Origin: Enterobacter hormaechei subsp. hoffmannii
Lineage (GTDB): Bacteria; Pseudomonadota; Gammaproteobacteria; Enterobacterales; Enterobacteriaceae
Length of the DNA: 64,000 nucleotides
Direction of reading: 5' to 3'
Assembly: GCF_001729745.1 (NCBI RefSeq)
Contig: NZ_CP017186.1
Location: 1,550,001-1,614,000 of the forward strand
The notes beneath the pieces are model-generated. The model made no database searches. It was given only the letters and a program-made list of their open reading frames with translations, and had not been told where the DNA came from. Numbering within the stretch: position 1 is the stretch's first letter; each line of letters begins with the position of its first letter. A program made the translations under genes and the position numbers. Of this stretch, positions 32,452 to 41,987 are shown piece after piece.

Positions 32452-33222
32452 TCAGGCATTAGCCTTTATCCGCTGAATCTCCGCTTCTCCACGTTTCATC
32501 ACTCTATCCAGCACTTTCGCCTCCAGCTCCGCCAGTCTGGCCGATCCCACCCGGCGAGGACGTGGAATATCCACCGTCAGATCCAGACCAATTTTACCCT
32601 CTTCTATTAACAGCACCCTGTCTGCCATTGCCACAGCTTCGCTTACGTCATGCGTCACCAGCAGAACCGTAAAGCCGTGCGTCTGCCAGAGGGTTTCAAT
32701 CAGGTCCTGCATCTCGATCCGCGTCAGGGCATCAAGCGCGCCGAGCGGTTCATCAAGCAGCAGCAGGCCGGGACGATGAATCAGCGCGCGTGCCAGGGCC
32801 ACGCGCTGCTTTTGTCCACCCGACAGGGCCGCAGGCCACTCTCCCGCGCGATTCTCCAGCCCGACGGCGGCGAGTGCCTGCCGGGCATCCTCCCGCCAGC
32901 TACCCTTCAGGCCCAGCCCGACGTTATCCATCACCGTTTTCCACGGCAGCAGACGCGCGTCCTGAAACATCATGCGCGTATCATCCTGAATCGTGGACAG
33001 CGGCGTGGTGCCTGCCAGAATGTCACCACTGTTTGGCGCCTCCAGCCCGGCTAAAAGACGCAGCAGGGTACTCTTGCCGCCACCGCTGCGGCCAACAACG
33101 GCCACAAACTGTCCGGCAGGAATATGCAGATCCAGTGCATTCAGAATGGTGTTATCACCGTAGCGTTTGGTCACGCCGTTCAGCAGTAACGGTGTTCCCT
33201 GGTTCAGTCGTGCAGTATTCAT
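32452..33222 (-). CDS. ssuB: aliphatic sulfonate ABC transporter, ATP-binding protein
   Basis: The ATPase of the SsuABC importer, 256 residues. Walker [10 protein letters not shown], signature LSGGQKQR and Walker [13 protein letters not shown] are all present, followed by the switch His in LVTHD. It is the last gene of the ssuEADCB operon, which lets the cell use alkanesulfonates as sulfur source during sulfate starvation. Its start overlaps the ssuC stop by 4 bp. Confidence 0.96.
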   Translation of the reverse strand: MNTARLNQGTPLLLNGVTKRYGDNTILNALDLHIPAGQFVAVVGRSGGGKSTLLRLLAGLEAPNSGDILAGTTPLSTIQDDTRMMFQDARLLPWKTVMDNVGLGLKGSWREDARQALAAVGLENRAGEWPAALSGGQKQRVALARALIHRPGLLLLDEPLGALDALTRIEMQDLIETLWQTHGFTVLLVTHDVSEAVAMADRVLLIEEGKIGLDLTVDIPRPRRVGSARLAELEAKVLDRVMKRGEAEIQRIKANA

Positions 33223-34010
33223 GCTTTCGCCTCCTGAGCGGTGTAGGCCGGGTTCCAGCGCAGCCAGCTACGTTCCAGCCACTGGGCGCTGACGTCCGCA
33301 AGTTTGCCGAGCAGGGCATAAAGGATAATGGCAACCACCACCACGTCCGTTTGCAGGAACTCGCGGGCGTTCATCGCCAGATAACCAATGCCGGAGTTGG
33401 CCGAAATGGTTTCCGCCACGATCAGGGTTAGCCACATCAGGCCGAGCGCAAAACGCACCCCAACCATAATGGAGGGCAGGGCGCCCGGCAGGATCACATG
33501 GGTAAACAGGGCAAAACCTGACAGGCCATAGCTGCGGGCCATCTCAACCAGACCGCGATCGATATTGCGGATCCCATGCCAGGTATTGATATAAATCGGG
33601 AATAATGTTCCCAGCGCCACGAGGAAAATTTTGGCGCTCTCATCAATGCCGAACCACAGGATAACCAGCGGAATAAGCGCCAGATGCGGCACGTTACGCA
33701 GCATTTGAACGGAAGTATCCAGCAGCCGCTCACCCCAGCGGGACAGGCCGCTGATCAGCCCCAGCGTCAGGCCGATGCTCCCGCCAATCGAAAAGCCGAT
33801 TACCGCGCGCCAGGAGCTGATGGCAAGATGTTGCCACAGCTCACCGCTGGCGCTTAGCGACCAGAACGCTTCCACAACGCCCTCCGGAGAGGGCAAAATA
33901 CGGCTCGACAGCCAGCCAGTTGAAGACGCCAGTTGCCAGACGAGGACAATGCCGACGGGCAGAAACCACGGTGCGGCGCGCAGCAGCCATTTTTGTGCGG
34001 TTGAAGACAT
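33219..34010 (-). CDS. ssuC: aliphatic sulfonate ABC transporter, permease
   Basis: The inner-membrane permease of SsuABC, 263 residues with about six membrane helices. The BPD_transp_1 coupling motif is visible around [24 protein letters not shown], which docks on SsuB. It belongs to the TauC/SsuC permease family; neighbours ssuD and ssuE make the sulfonate rather than taurine assignment clear. It starts 9 bp after ssuD. Confidence 0.96.
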   Translation of the reverse strand: MSSTAQKWLLRAAPWFLPVGIVLVWQLASSTGWLSSRILPSPEGVVEAFWSLSASGELWQHLAISSWRAVIGFSIGGSIGLTLGLISGLSRWGERLLDTSVQMLRNVPHLALIPLVILWFGIDESAKIFLVALGTLFPIYINTWHGIRNIDRGLVEMARSYGLSGFALFTHVILPGALPSIMVGVRFALGLMWLTLIVAETISANSGIGYLAMNAREFLQTDVVVVAIILYALLGKLADVSAQWLERSWLRWNPAYTAQEAKA

Positions 34011-34019
34011 GGTGGCTCC

Positions 34020-35165
34020 TTAACTTTGTGCGACTTTTCTCGGGATAAACGCATTCGCCACGGCTTCGCCCTGCAACTGAAGCTGACGTCGCTGCGGAAT
34101 CTCCGGGATAGCGACATCCAGGTGCGGGAAGAGCAGTTCACCCACCTTGTAGGCCTCCTCCAGATGCGGGTAGCCAGACAGGATAAAGCTGTCGATCCCC
34201 AGCGCCGCGTATTCATTAATGCGTGCCGCTACGGTTGGACCGTCGCCGACCAGCGCCGTACCGGCGCCGCCGCGCACCAGACCCACCCCGGCCCACAGGT
34301 TCGGGCTGATCTCAAGATTTTCACGCTTGCCGTTGTGCAGGGAGGCCATTCGGTGTTGGCCCACGGAGTCGGTTTTGGCAAACGCCGCCTGTGCTTTGGC
34401 GATAGTGTCGTCGTCCAGATGAGCGATCAGACGGTCGGCGGCTTGCCAGGCCTCGTCGTTGGTTTCGCGTACGATCACGTGCAGGCGAATGCCGAAGCGC
34501 ACCGTACGGCCATGTTCTGCGGCTTTGGCGCGTACCTGAGCAACTTTCTCTTTAACCAGCTCCGGTGGCTCGCCCCAGGTCAGATAGAGATCGACCTGCT
34601 CAGCCGCCAGCTCCTGCGCCACGTCCGACGATCCGCCGAAATAAAGGGGAGGGCGCGGCTGCTGTACCGGCGGGAAGTAGAGTTGCGCATCGCGAACGTG
34701 GATATGTTTTCCTTCGAAGGTGACGGTTTCCCCTTCCAGCAGACGTCGCCAGACGCGGGTGAACTCTGCGGAGGCTTCATAGCGCTCGGTATGATCGAGA
34801 AAAACGCCATCGCCCGCCAGCTCCTGCGGATCGCTGCCCGTCACCAGATTGAACAGCGCGCGGCCGTTGGAGAGCCTGTCCAGCGTTGCCGCCTGGCGTG
34901 CCGCGACGGTGGGCGACACCACGCTCGGGCGCAAGGCTACCAGGAATTTCAGGCGCTGGGTGACGGGGATCATCGACGCGGCAACCAGCCACGCATCCTC
35001 ACATGAACGGCCCGTCGGGATCAGCACCCCGGTAAAACCGATGCGGTCTGCCGCCTGGGCGATCTGCTGTAGATAGCCGTGATCGACCGGGCGGGCGCCT
35101 TCTTCTGTGCCAAGATAGTGTCCATCACCGTGGGTGGGTAAAAACCAGAAAAGATTCAGACTCAT
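34020..35165 (-). CDS. ssuD: FMNH2-dependent alkanesulfonate monooxygenase
   Basis: A luciferase-like (LLM class) flavin monooxygenase of 381 residues that cleaves C2-C10 alkanesulfonates to aldehyde and sulfite, using FMNH2 supplied by SsuE. The N-terminal [15 protein letters not shown] block and [10 protein letters not shown] (the conserved Cys near residue 54) match the E. coli enzyme. The start overlaps ssuA by 4 bp. Confidence 0.97.
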   Translation of the reverse strand: MSLNLFWFLPTHGDGHYLGTEEGARPVDHGYLQQIAQAADRIGFTGVLIPTGRSCEDAWLVAASMIPVTQRLKFLVALRPSVVSPTVAARQAATLDRLSNGRALFNLVTGSDPQELAGDGVFLDHTERYEASAEFTRVWRRLLEGETVTFEGKHIHVRDAQLYFPPVQQPRPPLYFGGSSDVAQELAAEQVDLYLTWGEPPELVKEKVAQVRAKAAEHGRTVRFGIRLHVIVRETNDEAWQAADRLIAHLDDDTIAKAQAAFAKTDSVGQHRMASLHNGKRENLEISPNLWAGVGLVRGGAGTALVGDGPTVAARINEYAALGIDSFILSGYPHLEEAYKVGELLFPHLDVAIPEIPQRRQLQLQGEAVANAFIPRKVAQS

Positions 35166-36124
35166 GATTTTTTTCCTTCAATGCCAGCGGGTTGCCAGAT
35201 GCGTTCGCGAATATTCACCTGCTTTGGAACCAGGCGGTTTTGATAAAAGAGGTCTGCCGTTTGCTGCTGGAGGGCGGCAACGTGGGCGTCAACCGGCGCT
35301 ATGGTGGTGGGAGGACGGTGGTCAAGATAGGTGGCGATCACCGGTTCAGGCAGGCCCATGGTTTTTGCCAGTAGCGTGATGCTCTGCTGACGCTGGCTTT
35401 GGGTCAGCGCATCGGCCTGAGAGAAGGTATCCAGCACCTGCTGAATAAATGCGCCATTTTTTTCAGCGTAAGGACGTGCCGCCAGGTAGAACGAACCGGT
35501 TTGTTTCAGGGTGGTACCGTCTTTCAGCACCCGCACACCGCCCTGCAACAGTGCGGCGGAGTAGTACGGATCCCAGATAGCCCAGGCATCAACATTTTTT
35601 TGCTGAAACGCCGCGCGCGCATCGGCAGGCGTCAGGTAAACGGGCTGGATATCGGTGAATTTAAGGCCGGCCTCCTGCAACGCGCGCAGCAGCAGGTTGT
35701 GCGAGCTGGAACCTTTCTGGAAAGCAACCTTATGACCTTTGAGATCGGCGACGCTTTTGATCTCGCTGTTTTCCGGCACCAAAATAACCTCTGCCTTCGG
35801 CTTGGCGGGTTCAACGCCAACGTAAACCAGATCCGCCCCGGCCGCCTGGGCAAAGATCGGCGGGATATCGCCGGTGCTGCCTAAATCAATACTCCCGACG
35901 TTCAGCGCCTCCAGCATCTGCGGTCCGGCAGGGAACTCGACCCATGAGAATTTGGTCTGCGGGAAACGTTTCTCCAGCAGCGCATGGCTTTTCGCCAGCA
36001 CCATGCTGACGCTGCCTTTCTGATAACCGATACGCAGGCTCTCCGGCGTTTTCTCCGCCGCCTGAGCCAGCGATGCCACTGCCAGCAGACCTGCCAGCCC
36101 GATACGGGTAACTGTTTTAAACAT
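35162..36124 (-). CDS. ssuA: aliphatic sulfonate-binding periplasmic protein
   Basis: The solute-binding protein of SsuABC, 320 residues. The signal peptide ([16 protein letters not shown], cleaved near AQA-AEK) exports it to the periplasm; the NMT1/THI5-like fold includes [20 protein letters not shown] and FQKGSSSHN. The frame is open upstream to 36199; ATG 36124, with AGGAG ahead, gives the family length and a normal signal peptide. It overlaps ssuE by 8 bp. Confidence 0.96.
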   Translation of the reverse strand: MFKTVTRIGLAGLLAVASLAQAAEKTPESLRIGYQKGSVSMVLAKSHALLEKRFPQTKFSWVEFPAGPQMLEALNVGSIDLGSTGDIPPIFAQAAGADLVYVGVEPAKPKAEVILVPENSEIKSVADLKGHKVAFQKGSSSHNLLLRALQEAGLKFTDIQPVYLTPADARAAFQQKNVDAWAIWDPYYSAALLQGGVRVLKDGTTLKQTGSFYLAARPYAEKNGAFIQQVLDTFSQADALTQSQRQQSITLLAKTMGLPEPVIATYLDHRPPTTIAPVDAHVAALQQQTADLFYQNRLVPKQVNIRERIWQPAGIEGKKS

Positions 36125-36692
36125 GCGCCACTCCTTGTGATTGATGAAATGCCGCCGCGTGGCGATCCCGACGATTAAGGGCGTGCCAGAAGGTTTCAAG
36201 CGCGCTGTCGAGGCGGGTTTGCAGATTCGGCGTGAAATGCGGTTTATGCTGGTAGTCGATTACCTGTGAGTCGTCAGCGAAGACGCCATGCAGGATCTCC
36301 TGCGCTTTCAGCGCGTTCAGAACCGGCTTGAGGGCATAATCCACCGCCAGTAAATGGGCTACCGTACCGCCTGTGGCCAGCGGCAGGACGACCTTACCGT
36401 CCAGCGCGCGTTCGGGCAGCAGATCGAGCAGCGTTTTCAGTGCACCGGAAAAAGAGGCTTTATAAATTGGTGTCGCGACGACCAACCCGTCAGCACGCTT
36501 AAGTTGTTCGATCAGGGTTTTCAGCGCCGGGCTGTCGAAACGGGCGTAGAGCAAATCTTCAGGCGCGAAATTGTGCAAATTCCAGTGACACACTTCGACA
36601 TCCAGAGCATTAAGCTTTTCGCGAGCGTATTCCAGCAGTGCGCTGGATCGAGAGGGGAAGCGGGGGCTTCCGGCCAGGGTAATGACGCGCAT
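36117..36692 (-). CDS. ssuE: NADPH-dependent FMN reductase
   Basis: Supplies reduced FMN to the monooxygenase SsuD; 191 residues with a flavodoxin-like fold and the phosphate-binding GSPRFPSRS motif at residues 8-16. It is the first gene of ssuEADCB, preceded by AAGGAG. In E. coli the operon needs Cbl and CysB and is silenced by sulfate; the 249-bp gap to pyrD should hold these sites, but I cannot place a Cbl site with confidence. Confidence 0.96.
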   Translation of the reverse strand: MRVITLAGSPRFPSRSSALLEYAREKLNALDVEVCHWNLHNFAPEDLLYARFDSPALKTLIEQLKRADGLVVATPIYKASFSGALKTLLDLLPERALDGKVVLPLATGGTVAHLLAVDYALKPVLNALKAQEILHGVFADDSQVIDYQHKPHFTPNLQTRLDSALETFWHALNRRDRHAAAFHQSQGVAHV

Positions 36693-36829
36693 GGTTGCTC
36701 CTTATAACTAATTGTTTGCTTTTATCTAACATTCATAACAATTTTCAGGAGTGTGACATTGCGTGGTTATTCCACTAAATGATTTATCCTCAGGATGAAT
36801 GCAGAAAAAAGCATAAGAAGCGAACCGAT

Positions 36830-36845
36830 AAGTAAACGATTGCGT
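36830..36845 (+). promoter_or_regulatory. PurR operator upstream of pyrD
   Basis: AAGTAAACGATTGCGT matches ACGCAAACGTTTGCGT at 13 of 16 positions and lies about 55 bp before the -10. E. coli pyrD is a known PurR target. Confidence 0.8.
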
Positions 36846-36897
36846 TTTACATGGCTTTTTTTGCCACAGGTCAATTCCCTTTCCGGGCGGGATCGCA

Positions 36898-36927
36898 CAT
36901 AATCCCCTCCCGGTTTGCACACCGGGA
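36898..36927 (+). promoter_or_regulatory. pyrD promoter and pyrimidine-sensing leader hairpin
   Basis: The -10 CATAAT (36898-36903) is followed by a C-rich start region and TCCCGGT (36908-36914), which pairs with ACCGGGA (36921-36927) just before the AGGAGA ribosome site. In E. coli, high CTP shifts the start upstream so that this hairpin forms and blocks translation; low CTP shifts it downstream. The sequence elements are kept here. The -35 is poor. Confidence 0.78.
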
Positions 36928-36941
36928 ATCCAGGAGAGTTC

Positions 36942-37952
36942 ATGTACTACCCCTTCGTTCGTAAAGCCCTTTTCCAGCTCGATCCTGAGCGCGCTCATGA
37001 ATTTACATTTCAGCAGTTACGTCGTATTACAGGAACGCCTCTGGCCGCGCTGGTGCGTCAAAACGTGCCGGAAAAACCTGTCCAATGCATGGGCCTGACG
37101 TTTAAAAATCCACTGGGCCTTGCAGCCGGTCTGGACAAAAATGGCGAATGCATTGATGCACTCGGTGCGATGGGCTTTGGCTCGATCGAAATCGGGACGG
37201 TGACGCCGCGTCCGCAGCCGGGAAATGACAAGCCACGTCTGTTCCGCCTGGTTGAAGCCGAGGGGCTGATCAACCGCATGGGCTTTAATAACCTTGGCGT
37301 CGATCATCTGGTTGAGAACGTTAAGAAAGCCCATTTTGATGGTGTGCTGGGTATTAATATTGGCAAAAATAAAGACACGCCCGTCGAGCAGGGTAAAGAT
37401 GACTATCTGATTTGTATGGAAAAAGTCTATGCCTATGCCGGTTATATCGCGGTGAATATATCCTCGCCTAACACCCCAGGGCTGCGTTCATTACAATATG
37501 GCGAAGCGCTTGACGATCTTCTTAGCGCCATTAAAAATAAACAAACGGCGCTACAGGCGATCCACCATAAATATGTTCCGGTCGCGGTTAAGATCGCCCC
37601 GGATCTTTCGGCAGAAGAATTGATCCAGGTTGCCGACAGTTTAGTTCGCCATAATATTGATGGTGTGATTGCGACCAATACAACGCTCGATCGCTCCCTC
37701 GTCCAGGGAATGAAAAACTGTGACGAAGCGGGTGGATTAAGTGGCCGTCCGGTACAATTAAAAAGCACCGAAATTATTCGCGCACTCTCCGCGGAATTAA
37801 AAGGCCAGCTGCCGATTATTGGCGTGGGTGGCATTGACTCCGTCATCGCTGCACGTGAGAAGATGGCGGCAGGGGCTTCACTGGTGCAAATTTATTCCGG
37901 CTTTATTTTTAAAGGGCCGCCATTGATTAAAGAAATTGTCACGCATATCTAA
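36942..37952 (+). CDS. pyrD: dihydroorotate dehydrogenase (quinone)
   Basis: A class 2 membrane-associated flavoenzyme that oxidises dihydroorotate to orotate and passes electrons to quinone, in pyrimidine synthesis. It has 336 residues; ATG 36942 follows CAGGAGAG, whereas an in-frame ATG at 36915 would precede the leader hairpin. The N-terminal helices ([11 protein letters not shown]) form the membrane entry; FMN-binding blocks include [19 protein letters not shown] (with the catalytic Ser) and GVGGIDS. It diverges from ssuE. Confidence 0.97.
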   Translation: MYYPFVRKALFQLDPERAHEFTFQQLRRITGTPLAALVRQNVPEKPVQCMGLTFKNPLGLAAGLDKNGECIDALGAMGFGSIEIGTVTPRPQPGNDKPRLFRLVEAEGLINRMGFNNLGVDHLVENVKKAHFDGVLGINIGKNKDTPVEQGKDDYLICMEKVYAYAGYIAVNISSPNTPGLRSLQYGEALDDLLSAIKNKQTALQAIHHKYVPVAVKIAPDLSAEELIQVADSLVRHNIDGVIATNTTLDRSLVQGMKNCDEAGGLSGRPVQLKSTEIIRALSAELKGQLPIIGVGGIDSVIAAREKMAAGASLVQIYSGFIFKGPPLIKEIVTHI

Positions 37953-37970
37953 TCTTTTCTCTTAATCAGA

Positions 37971-38006
37971 CAACCAGGGCTTTATTTCCAGCCCTGGTTG
38001 TTTTAT
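37971..38006 (+). terminator. intrinsic terminator of pyrD
   Basis: CAACCAGGGC (37971-37980) and GCCCTGGTTG (37991-38000) form a 10-bp stem, extended inward by one T-A pair, followed by TTTTAT. Confidence 0.92.
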
Positions 38007-38118
38007 ATTCCGTCATTGTTGCTTATTTAGACATTATAGTCTTTTATTACTAGTGTTATAAGCGAAGCGGCAAACAGGACATTTTTAGTACAGGACGTTT
38101 TGGGGACGGGAGAGAAAC

Positions 38119-38661
38119 ATGCGAATTAAACCTGACGATAACTGGCGCTGGTATTTTTGTGACGAGCATGACCGTATGATGCTCGACTTAGCCAATGGCA
38201 TGTTGTTTCGCTCTCGTTTTGCGCGCCGAATGTTAACGCCAGACGCGTTTGCTCCCTCAGGCTTTTGCGTTGACGACGCTGCACTCTATTTCTCTTTTGA
38301 AGAAAAATGCCGCGACTTCAATCTCTCCAAAGAACAGCGCGCTGAACTGGTACTAAATGCGCTGGTGGCGATCCGTTTCCTGAAACCACAAATGCCGAAA
38401 AGCTGGCATTTCCTCGCGCACGGTATGAGCTGGACCCCGGCTATCGGCGATGCGGCCAGCGTCAATCTGAGCGATACCGAAGAAGAGGTGAATTTGCTGG
38501 TGGTTGAACCCGGTGAAAACGCTGCGCTCTGTTTGCTGGCCCAACCCGGCGTGACCATTGCCGGGCGAGTCATGCAGTTAGGTGATGCCATCAAAGTGAT
38601 GAATGACAGGCTGAAGCCTCAGCTGCGCGTCGATTCCTTCAGCCTCGAACAGGCGGTTTAA
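38119..38661 (+). CDS. zapC: cell division protein ZapC
   Basis: A 180-residue cytoplasmic Z-ring-associated protein that binds FtsZ directly, promotes lateral interactions of filaments and reduces GTP hydrolysis. It was identified by overall similarity to E. coli ZapC ([28 protein letters not shown]) and by its place after pyrD. GGGAGAG lies just ahead of the start. The stop overlaps convergent ycbX by 4 bp. Confidence 0.94.
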   Translation: MRIKPDDNWRWYFCDEHDRMMLDLANGMLFRSRFARRMLTPDAFAPSGFCVDDAALYFSFEEKCRDFNLSKEQRAELVLNALVAIRFLKPQMPKSWHFLAHGMSWTPAIGDAASVNLSDTEEEVNLLVVEPGENAALCLLAQPGVTIAGRVMQLGDAIKVMNDRLKPQLRVDSFSLEQAV

Positions 38662-39767
38662 GCTTCCAGCTGTACGGATGTTTTCGGTACACAGCTACAG
38701 CACAGGATCGTGCCGTCACTGCCAATCGCAGATTTCTTCAGGGCACTCACTTCACCATCGACCAGTTTAATGCGACAGCATCCGCAAATCCCCGCGCGAC
38801 AGGAATAAGGTACGCGGATACCCGCCTGCTCCAGCTGTTCCAGTAGCACCTGCTGATTGTTACCACGAATAACTTTGCCTTCCCAGTGAATATCCACCGC
38901 GGAAGCGACGTTGGTGACAACGTCAACCATTTCTTCTTCCTGGCCTGCGCCGTACACTCTTGCAGGCCCGCGGGTAAGAATTTCGACCTCGTCGCCCACG
39001 CGGATTACGCCGCTGGAGCGGGGGATCAGGTTCTGGCCGAAGTCGACATCACCGTTATCCTGCGCGGTACGAAATGATTGCAAGGTTTTCAGCGGTTCGC
39101 CGGAAGGGTGTTTTTGGCCTTTCTCCGGGCTGACGGTGGTAAAAATACAGCGGCTGCACGGCTTCACGACATCAAAGATAACGCTGCCGATGCGGATCAC
39201 TTTCCAGGTATCTTCATCCCAGGCATCCGCTCCGGTCACCACCAGATTCGGGCGAAACTGTTCCATCTGCACGCTGGCTTTGCAACGGGTTTGTAAATCA
39301 CGCAGCGAGGCCTCGCTGGTCAGCAGGAAGGGAAAACCATCCGCAAAGGAGAGGGGAACCGCGTCGTGGCGTTTCACGCGACGAGTCAGCGCAGGCCCAA
39401 CCCAGCGCAGCTGAACGTCACGTGAGAAAAAGCCGCTCAGCCACTGGTTAATGTTATCCGGCGCGATACGCGCGGTAAAATGATTGCCCCACACTTCCGT
39501 TGGCGCATCAACCGGCGCAAAATCAGCAAAGCGGATCACGACGCTTGAACCGTCTGGCGCGGTCAAATGCAATCCGTCATGAAGCGGGGAAGGCGTAAAG
39601 CGAACCATCTGCGGGAACTGACGTGCGGTGATGAACGTACCGTCAGGCTCGGTGATCATAAAAATACGATCGAAGGCGAATCCGCTCATATCGGCCAGCG
39701 CGTGCGTCACGCCGATAACGCGCATGGATTTCACCGGATGAATAAAAAGCCTGGATAACGTCGCCAC
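38658..39767 (-). CDS. ycbX: MOSC and 2Fe-2S domain protein YcbX
   Basis: A 369-residue fusion: an N-terminal MOSC beta-barrel domain (residues about 1-95), a MOSC domain that binds molybdenum cofactor (about 120-270), and a C-terminal plant-type ferredoxin domain (about 285-369) with CRAGICGCC and a downstream CCSC supplying the 2Fe-2S cysteines. E. coli YcbX reduces N-hydroxylated bases such as 6-hydroxylaminopurine, protecting against their toxicity, with CysJ as electron donor. It diverges from rlmL. A near match to a matS site lies inside it at 38914-38926. Confidence 0.94.
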   Translation of the reverse strand: MATLSRLFIHPVKSMRVIGVTHALADMSGFAFDRIFMITEPDGTFITARQFPQMVRFTPSPLHDGLHLTAPDGSSVVIRFADFAPVDAPTEVWGNHFTARIAPDNINQWLSGFFSRDVQLRWVGPALTRRVKRHDAVPLSFADGFPFLLTSEASLRDLQTRCKASVQMEQFRPNLVVTGADAWDEDTWKVIRIGSVIFDVVKPCSRCIFTTVSPEKGQKHPSGEPLKTLQSFRTAQDNGDVDFGQNLIPRSSGVIRVGDEVEILTRGPARVYGAGQEEEMVDVVTNVASAVDIHWEGKVIRGNNQQVLLEQLEQAGIRVPYSCRAGICGCCRIKLVDGEVSALKKSAIGSDGTILCCSCVPKTSVQLEA

Positions 39768-39804
39768 TGCACACTCCCGCTAAATAAAATAAGCCTTCAA
39801 CTTT

Positions 39805-39832
39805 ATGACATACACGCCATATTAGCTATAAT
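39805..39832 (+). promoter_or_regulatory. promoter of the rlmL-uup-pqiABC run
   Basis: ATGACA (39805-39810), 16 bp and a perfect TATAAT (39827-39832) predict initiation near 39839. That leaves only about 9 nt before ATG 39848 but about 27 nt before ATG 39866, supporting the latter as the rlmL start. Confidence 0.7.
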
Positions 39833-39865
39833 GCGCGACAATTTTCTATGAGTAAAAGTGACGAT

Positions 39866-41974
39866 ATGAATTCTCTGTTTGCCAGTACGGCCCGTGGGCT
39901 GGAAGAGCTGTTAAAAACTGAACTGGAAACCCTGGGCGCGAAAGAGTGCCAGGTGGTTCAGGGTGGTGTCCATTTTGAGGGCGACACGCGGCTTATTTAC
40001 CAGAGCCTGATGTGGAGCCGTCTGGCGTCGCGCATCATGCTGCCGATGAAAGAGTGCAAGGTCTACAGCGATCTTGATCTCTACACCGGTGTACAGATGA
40101 TCGACTGGACAGAGATCTTCACCCCGGACGCCACCTTTGCGGTGCATTTCAACGGCGTCAACGATGAGATCCGCAACAGCCAGTACGGTGCCCTGCGCGT
40201 CAAAGACGCCATTGTGGACTGCTTCACGCGTCGTAATAGAGAACGTCCGAACGTTGATCGTGAAAACCCGGATCTGCGTATCAACGTCTGGCTGAACGGC
40301 GACACTGCCAGTATTTCCCTGGATCTGAGCGGCGCAGGCCTGCATCTGCGCGGCTATCGCGATCGCACCGGCATGGCCCCAATCAAAGAGACACTGGCCG
40401 CCGCTATCGTGATGCGCTCCGGCTGGCAGCCGGGTACGCCGCTGCTCGATCCAATGTGCGGTTCCGGTACGCTGCTGATTGAAGCCGCGATGCTGGCCAC
40501 CGACCGCGCGCCAGGGCTGCATCGTGGACAGTGGGGCTTCAAAGGCTGGGCGCAGCACGATGAAGCCCTCTGGAAAGAGGTCAAAGACGACGCGCAGACC
40601 CGTGCCCGTAAAGGGCTGGCGGAGTACACCTCTCACTTTTACGGTTCGGACAACGACCCACGGGTGATTGAACGCGCGCGCAGCAACGCCCGTCGTGCCG
40701 GTATCGGTGAGTTGATGACCTTCGACGTCAAAGATGTGGCGAACCTGACCAATCCGCTGCCAAAAGGCCCGTACGGTACGGTGATCAGCAACCCGCCGTA
40801 TGGTGAGCGTCTTGGCAGCGAGCCAGCGCTGATTGCGCTACACAGCCTGCTGGGCCGCAACATGAAAGCGCATTTCGGCGGCTGGAACCTCTCCCTGTTT
40901 AGCGCCTCGCCGGAGCTGCTGAGCTGCCTGCAATTACGTGCCGATCGCCAGTTCAAGGCGAAAAACGGCCCGCTGGACTGCGTGCAGAAAAACTACCATC
41001 TGGCAGAGATAGCAGCGGACAGCAAACCGTCTGGCGTGGCGGAAGATTATGCCAACCGTCTGCGCAAAAACCTGAAGAAATTTGAGAAGTGGGCGAAGCA
41101 GGAAGGCATCGAATGTTATCGCCTTTACGACGCTGACCTGCCGGAATACAACGTGGCGGTTGACCGCTATGCAGACTGGGTGGTGGTTCAGGAATACGCC
41201 CCGCCGAAAACCATTGATGCGCAAAAAGCGCGTCAGCGTATGCTGGATGTGATTGCGGCCACCATCGCCGTACTCGGCATTTCGCCAAACAAGCTGGTGC
41301 TGAAAACCCGTGAGCGTCAGAAAGGCAAAAACCAGTATCAGAAGATGGGCGAGAAGGGCGACTTCATCGAAGTGGGCGAATATAACGCGCGCCTGTGGGT
41401 TAACCTGACCGATTACCTTGATACCGGTCTGTTCCTCGATCACCGCATCGCCCGCCGCATGCTGGGACAGATGAGTAAGGGCAAAGACTTCCTGAACCTG
41501 TTCTCCTATACCGGCAGCGCCAGCGTTCATGCAGGGCTTGGCGGGGCGCGTAGCACCACCACGGTCGATATGTCCCGTACTTATCTGGAGTGGGCAGAGC
41601 GCAACCTGCGTCTTAACGGCTTAACCGGTCGTCAGCATCGCCTGTTACAGGCCGACGTGCTGGGCTGGCTGCGCGATACCGATGAGCAGTTTGACCTTAT
41701 CTTTATCGATCCGCCGACCTTCTCTAACTCCAAGCGTATGGAGGATAGCTTTGACGTTCAACGCGATCACCTGCGCCTGATGACCGACCTGAAGCGTCTG
41801 CTGCGTAAAGGCGGCACCATTATGTTCTCGAATAACAAGCGCGGATTCCGCATGGATCACGACGGCCTGGCCGAACTGGGACTTAAAGCACAAGAAATCA
41901 GCCAAAAAACGCTGTCTCAGGACTTTGCCCGTAACCGTCAAATCCACAACTGCTGGCTGATCTCCGCGGTCTGA
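39866..41974 (+). CDS. rlmL: bifunctional 23S rRNA methyltransferase RlmKL
   Basis: A fused enzyme of 702 residues. The N-terminal half has a THUMP domain and a Rossmann methyltransferase with NPPYGERL that makes m2G2445; the C-terminal half (RlmK, about residues 390-702) has a second SAM domain with [11 protein letters not shown] and [10 protein letters not shown] and makes m7G2069. The frame also has ATG 39848; 39866 was chosen for family length and leader length. It is followed 13 bp later by uup. Confidence 0.95.
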   Translation: MNSLFASTARGLEELLKTELETLGAKECQVVQGGVHFEGDTRLIYQSLMWSRLASRIMLPMKECKVYSDLDLYTGVQMIDWTEIFTPDATFAVHFNGVNDEIRNSQYGALRVKDAIVDCFTRRNRERPNVDRENPDLRINVWLNGDTASISLDLSGAGLHLRGYRDRTGMAPIKETLAAAIVMRSGWQPGTPLLDPMCGSGTLLIEAAMLATDRAPGLHRGQWGFKGWAQHDEALWKEVKDDAQTRARKGLAEYTSHFYGSDNDPRVIERARSNARRAGIGELMTFDVKDVANLTNPLPKGPYGTVISNPPYGERLGSEPALIALHSLLGRNMKAHFGGWNLSLFSASPELLSCLQLRADRQFKAKNGPLDCVQKNYHLAEIAADSKPSGVAEDYANRLRKNLKKFEKWAKQEGIECYRLYDADLPEYNVAVDRYADWVVVQEYAPPKTIDAQKARQRMLDVIAATIAVLGISPNKLVLKTRERQKGKNQYQKMGEKGDFIEVGEYNARLWVNLTDYLDTGLFLDHRIARRMLGQMSKGKDFLNLFSYTGSASVHAGLGGARSTTTVDMSRTYLEWAERNLRLNGLTGRQHRLLQADVLGWLRDTDEQFDLIFIDPPTFSNSKRMEDSFDVQRDHLRLMTDLKRLLRKGGTIMFSNNKRGFRMDHDGLAELGLKAQEISQKTLSQDFARNRQIHNCWLISAV

Positions 41975-41987
41975 AAGGAAAAAATAA

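Noticed and set aside
31244-32452. 402-codon minus-strand frame opposite pepN
   Set aside because: Antisense shadow with Arg/Gln-rich composition and no start signal; runs across the REP element.
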